DNA of 17,724 nucleotides from positions 1 through 17,724 of the forward strand of contig LUZV01000070.1 of NCBI GenBank assembly GCA_001603765.1, in the 5' to 3' direction. A program made the translations under genes and the position numbers. The DNA is from Anaerolineales bacterium Chloro_02. GTDB taxonomy: Bacteria; Chloroflexota; Anaerolineae; Anaerolineales; Anaerolineaceae. Positions 8,241 to 15,089 of the stretch are shown here, piece by piece (within the stretch, counting starts at the first letter, position 1; the number at the start of each line of letters is the position of its first letter). The notes under the pieces were generated by a model. The model was given only the letters and a program-made list of their open reading frames with translations, did no database searches and had not been told where the DNA came from.

Positions 8241-8933
8241 TCAATTCCGGCGTCTGCCGCTTGCGCGCCCAGCCACCGACATATAGTAAAGCAGCTGCAA
8301 GATGGAAGTTGCCAAACCTGCCACATACGTCCACGCCGCGGCATCCAGCACCTGTTTTACACCCTTGCGTTCCTCCTCATTGACCACCAGCCCGGTTTGG
8401 TCCAGCATCAGGCGCGCTCGTTTCGAAGCGTCCAGCTCCACCGGCAGAGTGACTAATGAAAATAGCGCGGTGGTGGAAAACAAGATTACACCGATGGTCG
8501 CAAGGTTCGCGAGGCTAAGCACTACCCCGATCATAACCATTATGACGCCAATATTCGAGCCAAAGCTCACCAGCGGCACGATTGCCGTCCGCAGCCGCAT
8601 CGGTCCATAGCTGGTTTTATCCTGCATGGCGTGCCCAAGCTCGTGCGCGGTGATCGCCATCGCCGCCACTGAGGGCTGATCCGCCACCCCTTGCGACAGC
8701 GCCAGGGTCTCGTTTCGCGGGTCGTAATGGTCTGTCAGCGTGCCTTGGGCGCGGGTGAGCTTGACATTCTCGAGCCCAACGCGCGGTTTAAGCTGCTCAG
8801 CGGTTTCCAAGCCGGTCAGGTTATGATAATTTCGCACCTGGCTCCACTTGTTATACGCGCCCTTTACCTTAAACTGGGCAAATAAGCTCAGCAGCAAACC
8901 AGGAATCATATAGAGCAAATAATTAAAATACAT
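8241..8933 (-). CDS. yugP: YugP-type membrane-bound neutral zinc metallopeptidase
   Basis: The 230-residue protein has the HELGH zinc motif (H97, E98, H101) with a likely third ligand E166 in LPVELDAS. It also has the family signature DHYDPRNETLALS (68-80) just before the catalytic helix. Hydrophobic segments lie at about 3-20, 115-140, 143-163 and 200-220, so it is an integral membrane protein with the active site near the membrane. The family (Zn_peptidase_2) is widespread in bacteria; its substrates are not established, and a role in membrane-protein quality control is an inference. AAGGAGAT lies 4 nt before the ATG. The gene follows the S41 protease by 39 bp and is the last gene before a strong terminator. 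Confidence 0.93.
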   Translation of the reverse strand: MYFNYLLYMIPGLLLSLFAQFKVKGAYNKWSQVRNYHNLTGLETAEQLKPRVGLENVKLTRAQGTLTDHYDPRNETLALSQGVADQPSVAAMAITAHELGHAMQDKTSYGPMRLRTAIVPLVSFGSNIGVIMVMIGVVLSLANLATIGVILFSTTALFSLVTLPVELDASKRARLMLDQTGLVVNEEERKGVKQVLDAAAWTYVAGLATSILQLLYYMSVAGRASGRRRN

Positions 8934-8972
8934 TCTTATCTCCTTAGTCGCTCAATCGCGTTCCGCCCGGTC

Positions 8973-10265
8973 TTACGGCAACCCGTTCAAAAGCAGTTTA
9001 ACCGCCGCCTCAAGCTGCGGATCGCGTCCAGCGTCGTGGTCTTCCTGGGTGTATTCCACCACCAGATCCGGCGTCAGACCAATCCCATCAATCTGATGCC
9101 CATTCGGCGTCAGCCAGCGGGCGATTGTGATGCGCACGCCGCCCTCTTCACTTTTCAGCGCGATCCAGTTCTGCACGGAACCTTTGCCATAGCTGGTCAC
9201 ACCCACCAATTTCGCTCTGCCGTAATCCTGCAGCGCGCCGGCGGTAATCTCCGAAGCCGAAGCAGATCCCTTGTCGATCAGAACTACCAGGGGAATATCC
9301 GTCGCCAGCCCGCCTTTCTTCACCGGATAAGAATCGCGCGTGCCGTCGCCATATTCCTCGTACAAAACCACGCCGTCTTTCAGGAATTCCGATGTCACTT
9401 CCACCGCGGTCACAAGGTAGCCGCCGCCGTTCCCGCGTAAGTCAAAAATAATACCTTTAGGCTTTTGCTTTAACAGGTCTTTGAGCGCGGCTCGCAGTTT
9501 TTCAGTCGCCAGCTCATTGAATGTCGCCAACTCGATATAACCAATACCGTCCGCCCGCATCTCATACTCCACAACCGGGATTTGAATTACTGCGCGCGTT
9601 ATCGAAACGTCAAAGGTTTGTTCGCCGCGTTGAATGGTCAGCACAATCGTATCGCCCGCGGGACCCAAAATCCGCTTCAGGACCAAATCCCCCGGGATGC
9701 CAGCCATACTTTCGCCGTTAATCGCGATGACCAAATCTTTCGCCTTCAAACCAGCCGCCTCAGCCGGAGAACCCTTCATCGGGGAGATAATTTCCACATA
9801 ATCGCCAGTGGTATCTACCCACGCGCCAATGCCAGTATACTCTCCCGACATCTCGGTGTTTGCCTGCTTGAACTGCTGGGGATCCATGTAGGATGTGTGC
9901 TTGTCGCCGGTGGCTGCCAGCATACCCTGGATGGCGCCGCGCATCAGAGCCACGTCATCAAGAGGCTGGTCCACAAAGTTCTGATGCAGCAACTTCCAGC
10001 TCTCCCAAAATGGATCAAAGAGGGTTTTCAACTCTTCAGGGGTGGAGGCGCTGGTGTAATCCAGACAAACGCTTCCGTTTGTTCCCTGGGGCGCATCCGG
10101 CGCGCCTGTGGGCGCAACGGTTGGGCAAGTGTCATAGCCAAGCGCTTCACGAATTGGGTTTTTGGGGATCACGCTTGCCGCGCCAAACCCAAGCGCGAAC
10201 GTGCCAGCCAAGAGCACGATCGCGACAAAAACCAACAAACAAGACCTTACTGCTTTATTTTCCAT
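8973..10265 (-). CDS. S41 family C-terminal processing peptidase (CtpA/CtpB-like)
   Basis: The 430-residue protein begins with a signal anchor (about residues 8-31), followed by a Pro/Thr/Gly-rich linker with two cysteines (C47, C67). A PDZ domain lies at about 140-222, and the S41 catalytic core follows. The Ser-Lys-Gln catalytic set fits S336 (GSASASEI), K361 and Q365 (YGKGSVQ); the 25-residue Ser-Lys spacing equals that of known C-terminal processing proteases. The RGNGGG motif (277-282) is also present. The role is envelope-side trimming or degradation of proteins from their C-termini. The ATG at 10265 has GGAG 5 nt upstream; a TTG at 10292 would add nine residues but sits inside a hairpin. 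It stands 53 bp after the nucleotidase gene and 39 bp before yugP, so all are likely in one transcript. Confidence 0.95.
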   Translation of the reverse strand: MENKAVRSCLLVFVAIVLLAGTFALGFGAASVIPKNPIREALGYDTCPTVAPTGAPDAPQGTNGSVCLDYTSASTPEELKTLFDPFWESWKLLHQNFVDQPLDDVALMRGAIQGMLAATGDKHTSYMDPQQFKQANTEMSGEYTGIGAWVDTTGDYVEIISPMKGSPAEAAGLKAKDLVIAINGESMAGIPGDLVLKRILGPAGDTIVLTIQRGEQTFDVSITRAVIQIPVVEYEMRADGIGYIELATFNELATEKLRAALKDLLKQKPKGIIFDLRGNGGGYLVTAVEVTSEFLKDGVVLYEEYGDGTRDSYPVKKGGLATDIPLVVLIDKGSASASEITAGALQDYGRAKLVGVTSYGKGSVQNWIALKSEEGGVRITIARWLTPNGHQIDGIGLTPDLVVEYTQEDHDAGRDPQLEAAVKLLLNGLP

Positions 10266-10278
10266 TTCAACTCCAATA

Positions 10279-10303
10279 GAATTTTCGATCAAAGCGAAAA
10301 TTC
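10279..10303. repeat. 9-bp inverted repeat between the nucleotidase and S41 protease genes
   Basis: GAATTTTCG (10279-10287) and CGAAAATTC (10295-10303) are perfect reverse complements around a 7-nt spacer. In the leftward mRNA this gives a hairpin ending 8 nt before the GGAG ribosome site of the S41 gene. It has no T-run, so it is not a standard terminator. It may stabilise or punctuate the polycistronic RNA, or be a protein-binding site. Confidence 0.5.
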
Positions 10304-10318
10304 GTTAATTTCATTCAA

Positions 10319-10963
10319 TTAGAGCCCCGCCAAAAAGACCGGCAAGTCTGCCAATCGCTTAATGACAGGGTGGTTCGAGTGTACCGGCTCACTCGCGACG
10401 CGCAAAGTCCGGATACCCAATTCGCGAGCGGTGTTCAGGTTGGCTTCGAGGTCATCCACAAACAACGTTTCCGCCGGGTTTGGGCTGCCAGACATCCTCA
10501 GCGCGATTTCGAAGGATTCGGGGTGCGGTTTGCACCACGGCTCGGTATCCATCACGTCAATTACACCCAAAAACAGATCCTCAATTCCAAGCAGCCCGAG
10601 CACGTTGCTGGCATGCTGCCGGGTGGCATTCGTGAAAATCCACTTTTCCTGCAACAGTGAGCTCAGGGCTTCCCTGAGTTCCAAATTGGGCTTAATTTGC
10701 CCAGAAAGGTCCACCGTATGCACATATTCAAGATAATCGTCAATCTCAACCCCATACTCCTGGCGCAGCCCGAGCATGGTGGTGCCGTATTGCACAAAGA
10801 GACGGTCGCGCGTTGAAGGGATCTCACCTTCAGGGATCTTCACTACCTCACGCATGTATTGGAAGATGCGCTCCGTCAGCACGGGCCAAACGCCGTCCGT
10901 GGGCGGATAGGTCGTATCGTCAAGGTCGATCAGGAGGGTCTTTATGCTGTTCGTTGTCTTCAT
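10319..10963 (-). CDS. HAD-IA pyrimidine 5'-nucleotidase-like phosphatase
   Basis: The 214-residue protein starts with motif I DLDDTTYP (nucleophile D13, acid/base D15), close to the DLDNTLYP of the SDT1/pyrimidine-5'-nucleotidase branch. Other motifs are T111 in FTNAT, K145 in WCKPHPESFE and D170/D171 in FVDDLEANL. The helical cap, about residues 20-95, fits subfamily IA. It likely dephosphorylates nucleoside monophosphates in the cytosol, but HAD substrate ranges are broad. Its ATG overlaps the TGA of the upstream LOG gene (ATGA, 10963-10960), so translation is probably coupled. This pairing supports a shared role in nucleotide or nucleoside metabolism. Confidence 0.88.
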   Translation of the reverse strand: MKTTNSIKTLLIDLDDTTYPPTDGVWPVLTERIFQYMREVVKIPEGEIPSTRDRLFVQYGTTMLGLRQEYGVEIDDYLEYVHTVDLSGQIKPNLELREALSSLLQEKWIFTNATRQHASNVLGLLGIEDLFLGVIDVMDTEPWCKPHPESFEIALRMSGSPNPAETLFVDDLEANLNTARELGIRTLRVASEPVHSNHPVIKRLADLPVFLAGL

Positions 10964-11553
10964 GGGCGTTCCAACCAGCGGTTTAAATTGCCAACGGGGG
11001 CAAAGCCGTCCAGCATTGTTAACAGTAAGGCAGGGTCACTATTCACGCAAAACAGTTCGCGGTGCTCAGGGTAGATGAAATTCTCATCGATCGCCTGGTC
11101 AATCATTCTAATCAGCGGGTCAAAATAACCACGAACATTCAGCAGCCCAATTGGCTTGGCATGCAATCCAATCTGCGCCCAGGTAAGCGCTTCAAAGAGC
11201 TCCGCGAAGGTCCCAAACCCGCCGGGGAGGGCTATGATGCCGTCAGCGAGCTGATTCATGCGCGCCTGCCTCGCGTGGATATCCGGAAAGATTTCAAGTT
11301 CACTTAAGCCAGCGTGCGCCAGATTGGGCAAATTGAGCCCGTCATTAATCACCCCGACCACCTTGCCGCCCATCTCCAAAGCGCCATCAGCCAGCACGCC
11401 CATCAAGCCCGTTTTGCCGGCGCCGTACACCAGGGTGCGCCCCTCCCGGGCGATCGTCTCACCCAGTTGTTTTGCGGCGTCAAGATATACCTGGTTCAAA
11501 TCATCAGCCGAGCCAGCATAAACAGTAATCGTTTTTCGAAAATTTTCGCTCAT
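10960..11553 (-). CDS. LOG-family nucleoside-5'-monophosphate phosphoribohydrolase
   Basis: The 197-residue Rossmann-like protein has YGAGKTGLMG (43-52) and the diagnostic PGGFGTFAELFE loop (110-121), where E118 is the likely catalytic glutamate, plus R98 in RQARM. LOG enzymes hydrolyse nucleoside 5'-monophosphates (cytokinin ribotides in plants, AMP and others in bacteria) to free base and ribose 5-phosphate. Most bacterial members were once annotated as lysine decarboxylases in error. I chose ATG 11553; an in-frame TTG at 11565 would add four residues, and neither has a good ribosome site. The gene follows dnaJ by 65 bp with no strong terminator, and its stop overlaps the nucleotidase start. 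Confidence 0.9.
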   Translation of the reverse strand: MSENFRKTITVYAGSADDLNQVYLDAAKQLGETIAREGRTLVYGAGKTGLMGVLADGALEMGGKVVGVINDGLNLPNLAHAGLSELEIFPDIHARQARMNQLADGIIALPGGFGTFAELFEALTWAQIGLHAKPIGLLNVRGYFDPLIRMIDQAIDENFIYPEHRELFCVNSDPALLLTMLDGFAPVGNLNRWLERP

Positions 11554-11618
11554 TGTTGTCGCCAATCTAAATCACTGTCCACAAAAAATCTGATCAAACC
11601 TCACCAACTAACCCCGGG

Positions 11619-12563
11619 CTACGCCTGGCGCATATTGCGAATCTCGCGGAATTTGTCCTTTTCCGCGGGGGTCAGATGCTTTGGAACGTGCACTTCAATC
11701 CGCGCGTAAAGGTCGCCATATTCACCCGCTTTTTTCAGGTCGGGCATGCCCAACCCCTTCAGACGGATCGTCTTACCCGTGTCCGTGCCCTCCGGGATTG
11801 TCAGGCGCACTGGTTTCCCCAGCGTTTCCACGCTCGCCTCACCCCCGAGAATGGCGGTATAAAGGTCAACCGGCACTGTGATGGTCAAATCGTTTCCCTT
11901 GCGGGTAAAAATGGCATGCGGCAGCACCTTAATCTTCAAAAAGAGGTCGGCTCCGCCTGCCTGACCGCTCAGGCGCACCTTTGAACCGGTGTTGACCCCG
12001 GCAGGAATGCTCGCCTCGATTTTTCGGCCTCCCTCAAACTGAAGCATTCGTTTTGTCCCCGAATAGGCTTCTTCAAGGGTAATCTCCACCTCATGTTCCA
12101 TCGATTGAGCGCTTCGTGCAGCGCGCTGAGATGCTCCGCTGCTTCGGCTGTAGGTTGTCGCGCCGCCAAAACCGCCCTGCCCAAAAAGCGTGTTAAAGAA
12201 ATCTGAAAATCCGCCCAGACCTCCAAACATGTCATTAAATTCTTCTTGCGAAACAGTGCGGTAGCCAGGCTGACCACCCTGAGGCGCTTGCTGCCATCTG
12301 CCCCAGTCAAACCCGCCAGGCTGTCCGCCCGATGACTGGTATCTCTGCCACTCGGAGCCAAATTGATCATACTTCTTGCGTTTTTCCGGGTCCGAGAGCA
12401 CCTGATAAGCTTCGTTTACTTCTTTAAATTTATCTTCAGCCTGCGGATCTTTGTTCACGTCGGGGTGATACCGGCGAGCCAATTTCCGGTAGGCTGTTTT
12501 AATTTCACCTTCGCTGGCTGTTTTACTGACTCCCAGCGTCTTATAATAATCCTTATAGTCCAT
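11619..12563 (-). CDS. DnaJ/CbpA-type (class B, zinc-finger-less) Hsp40 co-chaperone
   Basis: The 314-residue protein opens with a J domain (about 3-68) containing the HPD motif at 33-35 and the KYDQFG end. A Gly/Phe/Gln-rich region follows (about 75-145, FGGLGGFSDFFNTLFGQGGFGG). Two C-terminal substrate-binding domains then follow from about residue 150 (VEITLEEAYSGTKR to the C-terminus). No CxxCxGxG zinc repeats are present, so it is of the CbpA/DnaJ2 class that stimulates DnaK ATPase. ATG 12563 is preceded by GGA at 6 nt; a TTG two codons upstream is in frame. No CIRCE-type element is visible upstream. It lies 96 bp after the acyltransferase stop, in a series with LOG downstream. Confidence 0.93.
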   Translation of the reverse strand: MDYKDYYKTLGVSKTASEGEIKTAYRKLARRYHPDVNKDPQAEDKFKEVNEAYQVLSDPEKRKKYDQFGSEWQRYQSSGGQPGGFDWGRWQQAPQGGQPGYRTVSQEEFNDMFGGLGGFSDFFNTLFGQGGFGGATTYSRSSGASQRAARSAQSMEHEVEITLEEAYSGTKRMLQFEGGRKIEASIPAGVNTGSKVRLSGQAGGADLFLKIKVLPHAIFTRKGNDLTITVPVDLYTAILGGEASVETLGKPVRLTIPEGTDTGKTIRLKGLGMPDLKKAGEYGDLYARIEVHVPKHLTPAEKDKFREIRNMRQA

Positions 12564-12659
12564 CTTCAATCCAATCCTAATTAATACCGCTCAATAATGC
12601 CTCTATCATAACCCCTCTATGTTGGTATTGCATTAATCCTGGATAAGCTGTGGGGTTTT

Positions 12660-13361
12660 TCAGGCGAATGACCCTCTGGCGGATTGCGGCAGTAAGGCAG
12701 CGATTTTTTCCATGATCGCCTGCCCGGCAGCCTTCACTTCCAGCCGTCCTGGCAGCTTGCCCGGCTCGCTAATATTAAGCAGCTCAAAAGGTTCACCAAT
12801 GACTGATTCAACCCGGGCACGGCGTCGTTTATGCCTCAGGGTGCCAAATATGTTCCAGTCATCTTCACTGTAGGTTCCAATCGGCAGGATCGGCACACCC
12901 AGCCTCAGCGCCAAAAATGCCGCGCCCGGAAGAGGGTTCCCTAATGGCGGTTTGTGGACATGCCCCTCTGGAAAGATAGCCAACACGCCGTCCTGCGCTA
13001 AGACAGTTTCTGCCGCGCGCATGGCATCCAGGTTGGGTGAACCCTGCATGATGCGCAGCGTATCCCATATCCTCGGGAAGATCTTCATGCTCATCGGCGC
13101 GTTGGGCATTTCGGCATCGCCGATAAATTCCAAAGGGTATTTTGTGCTGTGAATTGGACCAATTGTGTCAAGGAAGTGGAAATGATTTCCCACAATCAAT
13201 AGTGGACCCCTTTTTGGCAGGTTTTCGGCGCCGCGTACCCGGTATTCGAGCAGCAGCGCTGCTGCCGCTGCAATACCCGCGCGCAAAACTCCCCGGCGGA
13301 ACTGGTAGCGTGGGTAGCGATATTTCACTTGATATTCAGATCTTAATTCTTTTCTTCTCAT
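12660..13361 (-). CDS. PlsC-type 1-acylglycerol-3-phosphate acyltransferase family protein
   Basis: The 233-residue protein has a basic N-terminus, a hydrophobic segment (about 24-38) and the LPLAT fold. Motif I NHFHFLD contains the H(x4)D pair (H60, D65). The motif III region is FPEGHVHKP (130-138), where the usual EGTR reads E132-G-H-V, so the phosphate-contacting arginine is replaced. Motif IV reads VPILPIG. It probably acylates a lysophospholipid or related acceptor at the inner membrane, but the altered motif III means the acceptor may not be lysophosphatidate. ATG 13361 has an AGGAT ribosome site 5 nt upstream. It heads the leftward series that continues into dnaJ. Confidence 0.85.
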   Translation of the reverse strand: MRRKELRSEYQVKYRYPRYQFRRGVLRAGIAAAAALLLEYRVRGAENLPKRGPLLIVGNHFHFLDTIGPIHSTKYPLEFIGDAEMPNAPMSMKIFPRIWDTLRIMQGSPNLDAMRAAETVLAQDGVLAIFPEGHVHKPPLGNPLPGAAFLALRLGVPILPIGTYSEDDWNIFGTLRHKRRRARVESVIGEPFELLNISEPGKLPGRLEVKAAGQAIMEKIAALLPQSARGSFA

Positions 13362-13395
13362 TAATCATCCTGAAATCTTGCTTAAGTTTTGCTCA

Positions 13396-13401
13396 ATTAT
13401 A
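13396..13401 (-). promoter_or_regulatory. Candidate -10 element for the acyltransferase gene
   Basis: A perfect TATAAT on the minus strand (13401-13396) lies 34 nt before the acyltransferase ATG, a normal leader length. The bases 16-18 nt upstream do not resemble TTGACA, so an activator or an alternative -35 would be needed. It sits in the 251-bp divergent gap 13362-13612, which otherwise holds only the candidate mscS promoter and no credible gene. Confidence 0.4.
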
Positions 13402-13599
13402 CGGCATCCATTCCACCTCACCCGATAGATGTTCGACCTTTTTTTGGGGGAGTGCGATCTTTGAGCAGGCACTAACTTTCAAGAACCCGCCCAGGAGGAA
13501 GCCGTTAAAGCACTATTTTTGGCAGCAGAAACGCTCAAAATGTCACGGCGCGCCCCAAACGGGTTCTCAAAAACCAGACCACCAGCAAGAAGGAAATGT

Positions 13600-13605
13600 T
13601 ACAAT
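13600..13605 (+). promoter_or_regulatory. Candidate -10 element for mscS placed for a leaderless transcript
   Basis: TACAAT ends 7 nt before the mscS ATG at 13613, so a transcript from it would start at or next to the start codon. No Shine-Dalgarno sequence lies in the correct window before this ATG; the nearest AAGGA is about 20 nt away. The -35 is poor. Confidence 0.3.
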
Positions 13606-13612
13606 TATCCTC

Positions 13613-14644
13613 ATGACCACCATCTTCCTTGGCGCAACTCTCGATCGCTGGTTTCAGGCGCTTCTGGCGGGGTTATCGCTCTTTATCCTCTTGTTCGCGT
13701 TGAGGCTATTTTTCCGGAAGAAAGCCGCGCAGCGCGCCAACCCCAACCTTGTCACTCAATTGCTTAGCCAGATGATGCTTTCTGCTGCCGTTGTTGCCTC
13801 CGTTTGGCTTGCGGCTCGTTTTCTCCAGCCTTCAGCCTCGGTCAGCGCTCTGCTCCGCGTGCTCCTGATCGCCTCACTCACTATTCAAATCGGTCGCTGG
13901 AGCGACTCGGCGGTTGAGCATTGGGTGAACCAGCAGATCACATCAATTCCGGAGGACAACTATTCACGCCGCACTTCACTGCGAGGCATCCTTTTTATCG
14001 CGCGGGTTCTGATCTGGCTTGTGGCTGCGCTTGTTATCCTTCAGAGTATTCCCAACTTTGATATTGCCAGTATCATTGCCAGTCTTGGTTTGGGTGGCAT
14101 CGCCATCGGGCTTGCGGCGCAAAGTTTGGTAAGCGATTTGCTTTCCAGCCTGACTATCCACCTCGATAAGCCATTTGAACCCGGGGACACAATCAAAACC
14201 GGCAATTTCAGCGGCACTGTGGAACAGGTCGGACTGAAATCGACCAAAATTCGCAACCTCTCTGGCGAAGAGCTTTCAATTTCTAACTCAGAGCTGCTCA
14301 AAGCTCCACTTCAAAATTTCAGCCGGATGCAGGAACGGCGCGTCTCATTTTCTATCCACATCTCAACTAACACACCTGCCGACAAACTTGCGCGGGTTCC
14401 GCAGTTGATCGAATCGGCGTTTAATGAGATCGAAAATATTCGCTTCTCAAGAGCGCATTTTCAATCGTTTTCTCAGACGGGTTTTGTATTTGAAGTGGTG
14501 TATTTTGTGACCAGCCCTACGTATGACCTGTTTGTAAAGGCGCAGAACCTGATTAATCTCAGGATCTGCCAAAACCTGCAAACTGAAGCGATCAGCTTCA
14601 GCCAATTGCCAGCCTTTTCGCCCGAACTTTTAAACCGCCCTTAA
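13613..14644 (+). CDS. MscS-family mechanosensitive ion channel
   Basis: The frame is open from 13142, but everything before 13613 is antisense to the acyltransferase or low-quality intergenic translation, so I start at ATG 13613 (343 residues). Hydrophobic helices lie at about 14-34, 54-70, 76-94, 124-146 and 150-175. The pore helix SLGLGGIAIGLAAQSLVSD (157-175) has the alternating Gly/Ala packing of MscS TM3 and runs into FEPGDTIKTGNFSGTVEQVGLKSTKIR (188-214), the beta-domain signature. The NSELLKAP stretch (225-232) also fits. It is a tension-gated channel of the inner membrane that releases solutes on hypo-osmotic shock. It is transcribed alone, diverging from the acyltransferase and converging on the thioesterase. 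Confidence 0.93.
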   Translation: MTTIFLGATLDRWFQALLAGLSLFILLFALRLFFRKKAAQRANPNLVTQLLSQMMLSAAVVASVWLAARFLQPSASVSALLRVLLIASLTIQIGRWSDSAVEHWVNQQITSIPEDNYSRRTSLRGILFIARVLIWLVAALVILQSIPNFDIASIIASLGLGGIAIGLAAQSLVSDLLSSLTIHLDKPFEPGDTIKTGNFSGTVEQVGLKSTKIRNLSGEELSISNSELLKAPLQNFSRMQERRVSFSIHISTNTPADKLARVPQLIESAFNEIENIRFSRAHFQSFSQTGFVFEVVYFVTSPTYDLFVKAQNLINLRICQNLQTEAISFSQLPAFSPELLNRP

Positions 14645-14664
14645 CAGCGCTCAGCCAAATTGAA

Positions 14665-14682
14665 AACCGGCTAAAGCTGGTT
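14665..14682. terminator. Bidirectional hairpin between convergent mscS and thioesterase genes
   Basis: AACCGGC (14665-14671) pairs with GCTGGTT (14676-14682) with one G-U pair and a TAAA loop. On the minus strand it is followed by TTCAATTT, a weak T-rich tail, and the thioesterase stop codon falls at the loop edge. On the plus strand it lies 20 nt after the mscS stop and is followed by GGCTTGTTT. It is a plausible weak terminator for both genes. Confidence 0.5.
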
Positions 14683-15081
14683 GGCTTGTTTCTGCAGCTC
14701 AATCTCCTCAGGCGTCTCAGCTTCGATCGTGATCCCGTGCGCGCGCGACTTACCTTCGTCATCCACGTATACAAAGGTCAAAAAGCCGTCAACCGTCAAC
14801 TCTTCCTTCGTTGTCGCGCGCACATATGCGATGAGCCTTGATCTGCCCGTCGCGACAATTCGTGAGTCGAAGCGAACTACTTCGCCCGGGTGGACTGGAC
14901 GCTGAAAGGTCATCCCATGAATCTTCATACAGAGCACATACTCGGGCGGCAGCAGGTCAGACGCGGCAATGAATCCCGCCTCCACCAGCCACTCCGCGCC
15001 GCGCCCAGCGTATAGGGTTCGGTGGTGGTTCAGGTCCTCTCCCTTGACCAAATGATGGATCGTTAACGTTTTCATTTTCAT
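14671..15081 (-). CDS. Acyl-CoA thioesterase-like hotdog-fold protein
   Basis: The 136-residue length fits a single hotdog domain. The N-terminal EDLNHHRTLYAGRGAEWLVEAGFIAA stretch corresponds to the N-x-x-G-T-L-F-G-G helix region of YciA/BACH-type acyl-CoA hydrolases, though its glycine pattern is altered (HHRTLYAGR). The HGMTFQRPVHPGEVVRFDSRIVATGRSR segment is the typical central strand region. It probably hydrolyses acyl-CoA or a related thioester in the cytosol. The ATG has GAGGTG 6 nt upstream, and the TGA of the S1C protease gene (15092-15090) is part of that site (TGAGGTG), so the two genes are tightly coupled. An alternative ATG lies two codons downstream. Confidence 0.85.
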   Translation of the reverse strand: MKMKTLTIHHLVKGEDLNHHRTLYAGRGAEWLVEAGFIAASDLLPPEYVLCMKIHGMTFQRPVHPGEVVRFDSRIVATGRSRLIAYVRATTKEELTVDGFLTFVYVDDEGKSRAHGITIEAETPEEIELQKQANQL

Positions 15082-15089
15082 AATACACC

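Noticed and set aside
9582..10322. 246-codon open frame on the plus strand
   Set aside because: It is antisense to the S41 protease, which has complete motifs and a ribosome site. The plus frame has no recognisable domain.
11566..11618. Possible terminator between dnaJ and LOG (T-run on the minus strand near 11582-11589)
   Set aside because: The T-run is not preceded by a convincing stem.
12605..12610. TATGAT on the minus strand as a dnaJ promoter -10
   Set aside because: No -35 element is present at the right distance, and the upstream acyltransferase could supply the transcript. The evidence is too weak to list. No CIRCE-like heat-shock repeat was seen either.
13142..13612. N-terminal 157-residue extension of the MscS reading frame
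   Set aside because: It overlaps the well-supported acyltransferase on the other strand up to 13361 and then crosses the promoter gap. Its translation has no MscS-like or signal-like features, and the MscS fold begins at the ATG at 13613.
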